The position numbers and the translations under genes were made by a program. A DNA stretch of 64,000 nucleotides from Corallococcus caeni (GTDB lineage: Bacteria; Myxococcota; Myxococcia; Myxococcales; Myxococcaceae): the NCBI RefSeq assembly GCF_036245865.1, contig NZ_BTTW01000001.1, forward strand, positions 310,001 through 374,000. The letters are read 5' to 3'. Shown here one piece after another: positions 52,701 through 61,724 of this stretch. The notes beneath the pieces are model-generated. The model saw nothing but the letters and a program-made list of their open reading frames with translations, searched no databases and was not told the DNA's origin. Within the stretch, counting starts at the first letter, position 1. Each line of letters begins with the position of its first letter.

Positions 52701-53975
52701 ATGTCATCCAGCGCCGCGCCCAGCGATACCCTGCAGGAGTCCGTGCGCCGCGCGCTCGACGTGGAGCGCCAGTCCAATGGACGGCACCTGGCGTGGGTCC
52801 GGCTGGGCGCGGTGGGCGTGCTGTTCACCATGGCCGTGTACCTGGGCCGGGTGCGCGGGCTGCACGACTGGGACGTCTACCTGGCGCCCTTCGCGCTGTA
52901 CCTCGTGTGCACCACGGCCGTGGCCGTGGCGGTGACGGCCTCCACGCGCATCGCCCGCTGGGCGTCGCTGTCCGTCGCGTTCGTGGACGTGCCCGCCGTC
53001 TACTGGCTCCAGCACCTGGCGCTGCCGGTGTCCCCCTCCCCTGGCGGCGTGGCCGGCTTCACGCTGGGCATCTTCGCGGCGCTCGTCCTCCTGTCCGCGC
53101 TGAGCCTGCGCCGGCCCGTCACCCAGCTCGTCACGCTCGTCGCCATCCTGGCGGAGGTGGAGCTCCAGCGGCAGGCCTCCATCGGAGGGGGGGCGCAGGT
53201 GGCCGGCGCGGTGATGCTGGCCATGACGGCCGCGGGCGCGGCCCGGCTCCTCCAGCGCATCCGCCTGCTGTCCGCCGCCGTCACCCAGGAGGAGCTCCAG
53301 CGCGCCCGCCTGGGCCGCTACTTCTCCCCCGCCGTCGCCGAGCGCCTCCAGGACAGGGACTCCCCCGCCCCGGAGCTGCGCGAGGTGTCCGTGCTCTTCG
53401 CGGACGTGCGCGACTTCACCTCGCTGAGCGAACGGCTGCCCCCCGAGGAGGTGGTCACCATCCTCAACGAGTACTACGGCCGCATGGTCGAGGTGGTGTT
53501 CCGCCACGGCGGGACGCTCGACAAGTTCATCGGGGACGCACTGATGGTGTACTTCGGCGCCCCGCTGCCGGACGCCCACCACGCCCGGAGCGCCACCCGG
53601 TGCGCGCTGGAGATGGTGCGGGAGCTGGAGGCCGTCAACGCCGAGCGCGCCGCCCGGGGCCAGGCAGGCCTGCGCATGGGCGTGGGCGTCCACTCCGGGC
53701 CGGTGGTGCTGGGCAACATCGGCTCGCCGTTCCGGCGCCTGGAGTACACGGCCATCGGTGACACGGTGAACCTGGCCAACCGCATCGAGCGGCTGACCAA
53801 GGGCTTCGGGGTGCCGGTGCTCGTCTCCCAGGCGACCCGCGAGCAGGCGGGCGACGCCTTCCGCTGGGCCCCTGCCCCCACCGCGCTCGTCCCCGGCAAG
53901 AGCCAGCCCGTGGTGACCTTCATCCCCGAGCCCGCCGAGGGCGCCCCGGTGCTGGGGCCGGACGTGGCGGCCTGA
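52701..53975 (+). CDS. Membrane class III adenylate/guanylate cyclase
   Basis: 424 residues. Five to six TM segments span about 30-195. The catalytic domain (about 225-400) has [18 protein letters not shown] (metal Asps), [18 protein letters not shown] (Lys for base recognition) and [17 protein letters not shown] (second base-specificity residue). Residue choice suggests ATP as substrate. Start ATG 52701; ATG 52647 is an alternative. The open frame upstream of these starts is only the antisense of the sulfatase gene. Its cAMP could act on the cNMP-binding MscS channel at 1803-3293; that link is inference. Confidence 0.85.
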   Translation: MSSSAAPSDTLQESVRRALDVERQSNGRHLAWVRLGAVGVLFTMAVYLGRVRGLHDWDVYLAPFALYLVCTTAVAVAVTASTRIARWASLSVAFVDVPAVYWLQHLALPVSPSPGGVAGFTLGIFAALVLLSALSLRRPVTQLVTLVAILAEVELQRQASIGGGAQVAGAVMLAMTAAGAARLLQRIRLLSAAVTQEELQRARLGRYFSPAVAERLQDRDSPAPELREVSVLFADVRDFTSLSERLPPEEVVTILNEYYGRMVEVVFRHGGTLDKFIGDALMVYFGAPLPDAHHARSATRCALEMVRELEAVNAERAARGQAGLRMGVGVHSGPVVLGNIGSPFRRLEYTAIGDTVNLANRIERLTKGFGVPVLVSQATREQAGDAFRWAPAPTALVPGKSQPVVTFIPEPAEGAPVLGPDVAA

Positions 53976-54068
53976 GCTTTCCGGTCCCCGGGCCCAGGCA
54001 GGCAGGGGGTGGATCGCGATGCCGGGCTACTGGACCACCTAAGTGGCCTACATGGTTGAGGGTTTACG

Positions 54069-54098
54069 TTGACGCCTCACGCGAACGGTCCTTATAAA
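54069..54098 (+). promoter_or_regulatory. Promoter of the nuoC-D-G-H-I operon
   Basis: TTGACG (54069-54074) and TATAAA (54093-54098), five of six matches each, with an 18-base spacer. They lie 36 bases before the TTG start of nuoC. This is the best sigma-70-like promoter in the window and shows that the second nuo block is transcribed on its own. Confidence 0.65.
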
Positions 54099-54133
54099 GC
54101 CGCGGTTTCCTCTGTCGTAGATCGAGGCCCCCC

Positions 54134-54667
54134 TTGAGCATTTTCGCGTTGGACCGGGTCGCCGCCCAGTTTCCCGAGGCGGTCGCGGAGCGCTATGTCG
54201 ACCGCGCTGGCGGAGCCTGGGCCGTCATCCATGCGGAGTGGCTGCCGAAGGTCGCCACCTTCCTGAAGATGGATCCCGAGCTGGACTTCAAGCTGTTCGG
54301 CTCCGCGGACGCCGTGGACCGCCTGCACCTGGCGGAGAGTGATCCGCGCTTCGAGGTCGTCTACTTCCTCTATTCGCTCAAGCGGAAGGAGCACGTGCGC
54401 CTGAAGGTGCGCGTGACGGAGACCCGCCCGGAGCTTCCCTCCCTCACGCCGCTGTACCGCGGCGCGAACTGGTGGGAGCGGCTGGTGTTCGACTTCTACG
54501 GCATCCGCTTCACGGACCACCCGGACCTGCGCCGCATCCTGCTGTACGACGAGTTCCAGGGTCACCCCCTGCGCAAGGACTACGCGCTGCGCGACCGCCA
54601 GCCGCTGATCCCCGAGCGCCCCATCAAGGACATCTTCCGCGGCCCCGGCACTAGCGGCGTCGCCTGA
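54134..54667 (+). CDS. nuoC: NADH-quinone oxidoreductase subunit C
   Basis: 177 residues with the NuoC signature WERLVFDFYGIRFTDHPDLRRILL (about 115-140) and GHPLRKDYAL. It forms the connecting module with NuoD and is not fused to it here. The start is TTG 54134, preceded by GAGG 7 bases away; no ATG fits. nuoD follows 13 bases downstream. Confidence 0.95.
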   Translation: MSIFALDRVAAQFPEAVAERYVDRAGGAWAVIHAEWLPKVATFLKMDPELDFKLFGSADAVDRLHLAESDPRFEVVYFLYSLKRKEHVRLKVRVTETRPELPSLTPLYRGANWWERLVFDFYGIRFTDHPDLRRILLYDEFQGHPLRKDYALRDRQPLIPERPIKDIFRGPGTSGVA

Positions 54668-54680
54668 TCGAGACCTCCCC

Positions 54681-55936
54681 ATGTCCGACAGCCACAACAT
54701 CGACGCGCAGAAGCCCCACAACCCCGACACCGATGGGTTCGCCCACGAGGAGTCGGAGCTGGAGTCGCACTTCCAGACGAAGAACATGGTCATCAACATG
54801 GGCCCCTCCCACCCGGCCACGCACGGCACCGTGCGGCTGAAGGTGGAGCTCGAGGGTGAGACCATCGTCAAGATCGACCCGGAGATCGGCTTCCTCCACC
54901 GCGGCTTCCAGAAGAGCTGCGAGAACGTCACCTGGACGCAGTGCCTGCCGTACACGGACCGGCTCAACTACCTGTCCGCGATGATGAACAACTTCGGGTT
55001 CCTCAACGCCGTGGAGAAGCTCATCGGCCTGGAGATCCCGGAGCGCGCCCAGTACATCCGCGTCATCGGCAGCGAGCTGCACCGGCTCACGGACCACCTG
55101 ACGTGCGTGGGCGCCACCGGCCTGGAGATGGGCGGCTTCGCGCCGTTCCTCTACGGCATGGAGGCCCGCGAGCTCATCCAGGACCGTGTCACGGAGCTCA
55201 CCGGCGCGCGCCTCACCACCAGCTTCGGCCGCGTGGGTGGCATCAACCGCGACCTGCCGGAGGGGTGGTCGGAGAAGGTCCTCAAGTCGCTGGACCGCAC
55301 CGAAGAGCTGCTCGTGGAGATGGACGGGCTGCTCACGCGCAACCGCATCTTCGTGGACCGCACCAAGGGCACCGGCGTCATCACCGCCGAGGACGCCATC
55401 GACTACGGGTGGACGGGCCCCGCGCTGCGCGCGTGCGGCGTGGACCACGACCTGCGCAAGGTGCAGCCGTACTGGGTCTACGACCGCTTCGACTTCGACG
55501 TGGTGGTGGGCCAGCACGGCGACAACTACGACCGCTACCTCGTGCGCCTGGAGGAGATGCGCCAGTCCATCCGCATCCTGCGGCAGGCCCTGGCCACCAT
55601 CCCCGCGGGCCCCATCATCGTGGACGACTGGCGCATCGCGCTGCCGCCCAAGCCGGAGGTGTACGGCACCATCGAAGGCGTGATGGCGCACTTCAAGCTG
55701 GTGATGGAGGGCATCCAGGTGCCCCCCGGTGAAGTGTACGACGCCACGGAGGCGTCAAACGGCGAGCTGGGCTGGTACCTGGTGAGCGACGGCCGCGGCC
55801 GCCCGTACAAGGTCCACGTGCGCGCCCCGGGCTTCCCGGTGCTGTCGGCGCTGCCGCACATCATCCAGGGCAAGATGCTCGCGGACCTCGTTCCCACCTT
55901 TGACACCATCAACATGATCGGCGGCGAGGTCGAGCA

Positions 55937-55940
<4 letters not shown>
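54681..55940 (+). CDS. nuoD: NADH-quinone oxidoreductase subunit D (49 kDa)
   Basis: 419 residues. The 49-kDa signature starts after a 35-residue lead-in: NMGPSHPATHGTVRL, then EIGFLHRGFQKSCE, GINRDLPEGW and the C-terminal PYKVHVRAPGF and DTINMIGGEVEQ. It binds quinone at the NuoB-NuoD interface. Its stop overlaps the GTG start of nuoG (GTGA). Confidence 0.97.
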
Positions 55941-57826
<1,886 letters not shown>

Positions 57827-57828
57827 CC

Positions 57829-59274
57829 ATGAGCCGCATCCTGACCATGTTGTTCGCCATGGCCACCATCGTCTTCGCCGTCGCTGGCGGAGTGGCCTCG
57901 GCGTATCTGGTGGGCTACCTGGCGGAGGAGTACCTCTTCGAGGGGGCCAGCCGCCTGACGAACATCATCTTCCTGATGCTCGTCTTCGTGATGATCACCG
58001 CGACGCTGCTCACGCTCGCCGAGCGCAAGTGGAGCGCGTTCATGCAGGACCGCGTGGGCCCCAACCGCGCGCGTCTGGCCATCCCCGGCCTGTCCAACCG
58101 CTCCCTGGGCGGCATCCCGCACATCATCACCGACGTGCTGAAGATGCTGACCAAGGAGGACTTCGTCCCCGGCACCGCCAACCGCTTCCTGTTCAACCTG
58201 GGCCCCATCCTCGCCTTCGCGCCGGTGTTCGCGCTGTTCGCGGTGGTGCCGGCCGGGCCCACGGTGAACGTGTTCGGCAAGACGGTGGACATGGTCGTCG
58301 CCACGCCGGACTTCGGCATGCTGTACCTGCTGGCCATCGCGTCGCTCGCCGTCTACGGCACGTCGCTGGCGGGCTGGTCCTCCAACAACAAGTTCGCGCT
58401 GCTGGGCGGCGTGCGCGCCTCCGCGCAGATGATCTCCTACGAGGTGGCGCTGGGCCTGTCGCTGGTCGGCCTGTTCCTGGCCTTCTCCTCCGTGCAGCTG
58501 CCCACGCTGGTGGGTGACGTGGGCAACGCGCTCGTCGCCGGCACCGGCCAGGCGCAGTACCTGTGGCGCACGGACGGCGGCTTCGACCTGGGCCTGCCGG
58601 CGTGGGGCATCTTCATCCAGCCCCTGGGCTTCATCGGCTTCTTCGTGGCGTCCTTCGCGGAGACCAAGCGCGCCCCGTTCGACGCGCCGGAAGGCGAGTC
58701 GGAGATCATCGGCTACTTCGTGGAGTACTCCGGCATGAAGTTCGGCATGTTCATGATCTCCGAGTTCGTGGAGGTCGTGGTGCTGGCCGGCGTGACGACG
58801 TCGCTGTTCTTCGGCGGTCACCACCTGCCCTTCGGCGGCGAGTGGCTGGCGGCGCAGCCCTTCATGCAGGAGCACGGCTGGGTGTACGGCACGCTCCTGG
58901 GCACGGTGTTCTGGCTCAAGGTCATCCTGCTCATCTGGGTGCAGCTGGTGATTCGCTGGACCTTCCCGCGCTTCCGCTACGACCAGATCCAGAACCTGGG
59001 CTGGAAGATCCTCCTGCCCGTGGGCCTGGCCAACGTGTTCATCAGCGGCGCGCTGGTGCTGTGGGATCCGTCCCTGCGCGCGCTGGGCGTGGTGGGCCTC
59101 CTGGAGATCGGCTTCGTGGTCGCACTGACGATGACGTCGGGTTCCAAGACGGCGGACGCGCACGACGCGGCGCACGGCCATGGGCACGACGCGCACGGCC
59201 ACGGACACGACGCGCACGGCCTGCCGGCGCACGCGGCGGACCCCCACTCCCATTCTCCGGCGGGCGCGCACTAG
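57829..59274 (+). CDS. nuoH: NADH-quinone oxidoreductase subunit H with His-rich C-terminal tail
   Basis: 481 residues, longer than the usual 330-430. About eight TM segments carry NuoH blocks (ERKWSAFMQDRVGPNRA; FIGFFVASFAETKRAPFDAPEGESEIIGYFVEYSGMKF, near positions 260-300). The chain continues with a roughly 40-residue tail of His/Gly/Asp/Ala (AHDAAHGHGHDAHGHGHDAHG) after the last TM. The subunit forms the quinone chamber. ATG 57829 starts 3 bases after the nuoG stop. Confidence 0.95.
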   Translation: MSRILTMLFAMATIVFAVAGGVASAYLVGYLAEEYLFEGASRLTNIIFLMLVFVMITATLLTLAERKWSAFMQDRVGPNRARLAIPGLSNRSLGGIPHIITDVLKMLTKEDFVPGTANRFLFNLGPILAFAPVFALFAVVPAGPTVNVFGKTVDMVVATPDFGMLYLLAIASLAVYGTSLAGWSSNNKFALLGGVRASAQMISYEVALGLSLVGLFLAFSSVQLPTLVGDVGNALVAGTGQAQYLWRTDGGFDLGLPAWGIFIQPLGFIGFFVASFAETKRAPFDAPEGESEIIGYFVEYSGMKFGMFMISEFVEVVVLAGVTTSLFFGGHHLPFGGEWLAAQPFMQEHGWVYGTLLGTVFWLKVILLIWVQLVIRWTFPRFRYDQIQNLGWKILLPVGLANVFISGALVLWDPSLRALGVVGLLEIGFVVALTMTSGSKTADAHDAAHGHGHDAHGHGHDAHGLPAHAADPHSHSPAGAH

Positions 59275-59301
59275 CGCGGTCCGGAAGCGAGACAAGACAC
59301 C

Positions 59302-60066
59302 ATGGCGTTCAATGCTTCCCAGGATCCGCGCACGGACCTCCGCGAGCGGATGTACATCCCGGAGCTGCTGCGCGGTCTGGCCATCACGACCAAGCACTTC
59401 TTCCGCAACATGTTCGGCACGCGCGACCCCAACCCCCAGGTGGTGGACCGCACGGGCATGAACCTGATGACCACGGTGGAGTACCCGGAAGAGAAGCCCA
59501 TCTATCCGGAGGGCTACCGGGGTCTTCACCGGCTGGTGCCGCGCGAGGACGGCAAGCCGCGCTGCGTGGCCTGCTACATGTGCGCGACCATCTGCCCCGC
59601 GCAGTGCATCTACATCGAGGCGGGTGAGTACGAGACGGCGGACTCCGACTCCGAGTCGGCGGTCATCGAGAAGTACCCGACCCAGTTCGTCATCGACGAG
59701 CTGCGCTGCATCGTGTGTGGCCTGTGCGTGGAGGCGTGCCCGAAGGACGCCATCCGCATGGACACGTACATGCACACGCCGTCCGAGTACAACCGGCAGA
59801 ACTTCGTCTACGACATCCCGAAGCTGCTCAAGGGCCCGGCCGTGTCGCACCCGTCCGACCCCTGGAACAAGCGGGACAGCTCCTCGGAGCCGCACCACGT
59901 CCACAAGGAGGCGCACACGCGCATCGGCGAGGGACACGAGGGCCACGCGGACCACGGCAAGCCCGCGCAGCTGGGCGCGGGCCACGGCGCCCACGCCAAG
60001 CCGGGCGCCGGGCACGCGGTGGTGACGCAGCAGGGTCCCATCCAGGTGACGAAGTTCATCAAGTAG
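59302..60066 (+). CDS. nuoI: NADH-quinone oxidoreductase subunit I with His-rich C-terminal tail
   Basis: 254 residues. Two [4Fe-4S] motifs are present: C88-x2-C91-x2-C94-x3-C98 and C136-x2-C139-x2-C142-x3-C146 (clusters N6a and N6b). The ferredoxin part ends at about 185; the last 65 residues are His/Gly/Ala-rich ([22 protein letters not shown]). A similar tail exists on NuoH. It is the last gene of the block before a terminator-like hairpin; nuoJ-N do not follow. Confidence 0.95.
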   Translation: MAFNASQDPRTDLRERMYIPELLRGLAITTKHFFRNMFGTRDPNPQVVDRTGMNLMTTVEYPEEKPIYPEGYRGLHRLVPREDGKPRCVACYMCATICPAQCIYIEAGEYETADSDSESAVIEKYPTQFVIDELRCIVCGLCVEACPKDAIRMDTYMHTPSEYNRQNFVYDIPKLLKGPAVSHPSDPWNKRDSSSEPHHVHKEAHTRIGEGHEGHADHGKPAQLGAGHGAHAKPGAGHAVVTQQGPIQVTKFIK

Positions 60067-60116
60067 TCCTTCCGCGCCAGGGGGGGCGGCCTTCCCGCCC
60101 CTCCGCACGCAAGCCC

Positions 60117-60164
60117 GGCCCGCCTTCTTCCCGCTGTCAGGGGAAGGGCGGGCCGAAGCCTTTT
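60117..60164 (+). terminator. Terminator after the nuo operon
   Basis: GGCCCGCC...GGGCGGGCC arms flank TTC/GAA-containing inner pairs, 50 bases after the nuoI stop, followed by GAAGCCTTTTC with a T-run of four. It probably ends nuoCDGHI transcription. Confidence 0.6.
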
Positions 60165-60233
60165 CTGGGGGCATGTGGTGATGCTGCAGCTCTTCAATGC
60201 GCATGGTGCCGGCCTGGCACGGGGAGCCCCGCC

Positions 60234-60596
60234 GTGAAGCGCTACCGGATGTCGGTGTGCAAGGGCTCCAGCTGCCGCGAGGGCGGCTCGGACGCGGTGC
60301 ACGTGGCGGCGCGCGAGGCGCTGGCGGAGAAGGGGCTCCAGTCCCGCTGCGAGCTGTACCGGGGCGGCTGCTACGGCTTCTGCCACATGGGGCCCAACGT
60401 GGTGGTGCGCGAGGACACGGGCCGCAAGCGAGACCCGCTGTCCCCGGAGGACTACCAGCTCATGGGGTGGCCCGGAGAGGTGTACTACTCCGGGATGACG
60501 GCGGAGAAGATGCGCCGCGTGGTGGCCGAGCACATCCAGGACGACGCGCCGGTGCGGGAGCTGTTCGGCCAGCCGGACTCCGGCGACGACGACTGA
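60234..60596 (+). CDS. Thioredoxin-fold [2Fe-2S] ferredoxin, NuoE-like
   Basis: 120 residues. MSVCKGSSC gives Cys9 and Cys14 (C-x4-C), and GGCYGFC gives Cys46 and Cys50 (C-x3-C), the pattern of thioredoxin-like [2Fe-2S] proteins including NuoE and the C-terminal parts of some hydrogenase subunits. GTG 60234 has GGGGAG upstream; ATG 60249 would drop five residues and keep all Cys. It lies 168 bases after nuoI, separated by the terminator, so it may be expressed separately. It could stand in for NuoE or be an unrelated electron carrier. Confidence 0.8.
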   Translation: MKRYRMSVCKGSSCREGGSDAVHVAAREALAEKGLQSRCELYRGGCYGFCHMGPNVVVREDTGRKRDPLSPEDYQLMGWPGEVYYSGMTAEKMRRVVAEHIQDDAPVRELFGQPDSGDDD

Positions 60597-60613
60597 GGCT
60601 CCGGAGGTGGACC

Positions 60614-61681
60614 GTGCTCCGCGCATCCCCGTCTCCCCTCCTCCTTTCAGGCCTCGGGTGCCTGCTGGTGCTCGGCGCGTGCTCGCGGCCCGTGGCCCCG
60701 CCGCCTCCGCGGGTGCTGGGCGCTCATGCGGACGCGGACAGCCCTCGCGTCGTGGGGGCGGCGCTCGTCCGGGACGGTGACTCCCGCGAGGAGTTGCTGC
60801 GGCGCCATCCGCGCGTCGAGCCCGACGCGGCGCTGAAGGACACGCTGCTGGCCGTCCTGGCGGACTCCGGGCAGCGACTGCGCTGGAGCGCCGCGCCCGT
60901 GGAGGACCTGGCGTGTGACAACGGAGACGTCCGCTTCCGGATCCAGGTGCGCGTTCCGCCCTCGTGCTCGGAGCGGGCGTGTCCCGTGCTCGCCTTCTAC
61001 ACCACGGGCTGTCCCAGGCCGGGCTACCACTGGCGTCCGGAGTTCTTCCTCCGCGCGGGCTTCATCTACGCGGAGCCGGCGGTTCGGGGCACCCGCTGCT
61101 CCGAGGACTGGGCCCGCGCGGACGACGGGCCCCTGCGCTTGGAGGCCGCCACGGACCTGGAGGCCGCCAGCCGATGCCTGCGCCAACGCTTCACTCGCGA
61201 GGGCGTGGTCCCCAAACTGGGCATCCTCGGGTGGAGCTACGGGGGCAACCAGACGCTGGTGGGCATGACGCGCTTCGCGGGCAGCTACGACGCGGGCTTC
61301 GCCCTGGCCGCCAAGACGGACCTGGCCTCCTTCCTCGCCCAGACGTCGCCAGAGCTGCGCCGCGCCCGGGCCGCCGAGTACGGCGATCCGGAGAAGGACG
61401 CGGAGCGGCTGCGCTCCATCTCCCCCGTGACGTGGGTGGACCGGGTGGAGGCGCCCATCGCCCTGATGCTGGGCGCGAGAGACCCCAAGGTGTCGCTGTC
61501 GGACGCGGACGTCTTCGTGCGCGCGCTCCGGGCCCGGGGCCAGGACGCGTCGCTGATGATCATCCCCGAGCACGCGCACCTCACGGAGCGCCCGGAGGAG
61601 GTCGCGTTCGAGCACGCCCACCTCCTCCAGTTCTTCACCGCGCGCTTCGGCGTGCCCCTGCGGGTCGAGACGCGGCCCTGA
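60614..61681 (+). CDS. Lipoprotein serine hydrolase (S9/alpha-beta hydrolase family)
   Basis: 355 residues. A lipoprotein signal peptide has Cys23 in LVLGAC, and GTG 60614 has GGAGG 6 bases upstream. The nucleophile elbow is ILGWSYGGNQ, the Asp region GARDPKVS and the His region IPEHAHLTERPEE, the arrangement of S9 prolyl oligopeptidase-type and related esterases. It is probably anchored to the outer membrane or periplasm. Convergent with the CHASE2 cyclase. The substrate is unknown. Confidence 0.75.
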   Translation: MLRASPSPLLLSGLGCLLVLGACSRPVAPPPPRVLGAHADADSPRVVGAALVRDGDSREELLRRHPRVEPDAALKDTLLAVLADSGQRLRWSAAPVEDLACDNGDVRFRIQVRVPPSCSERACPVLAFYTTGCPRPGYHWRPEFFLRAGFIYAEPAVRGTRCSEDWARADDGPLRLEAATDLEAASRCLRQRFTREGVVPKLGILGWSYGGNQTLVGMTRFAGSYDAGFALAAKTDLASFLAQTSPELRRARAAEYGDPEKDAERLRSISPVTWVDRVEAPIALMLGARDPKVSLSDADVFVRALRARGQDASLMIIPEHAHLTERPEEVAFEHAHLLQFFTARFGVPLRVETRP

Positions 61682-61706
61682 AGGGCCGTGGCGCCCCTGC
61701 CGGACG

Positions 61707-61724
61707 CAGCCGCCTCAGCGGCTG
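61707..61724. terminator. Hairpin at convergent gene ends
   Basis: A perfect 7-bp stem CAGCCGC / GCGGCTG with loop CTCA spans the stop codon of the CHASE2 cyclase gene and lies 26 bases after the hydrolase stop. It has no adjacent T-run. Confidence 0.4.
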
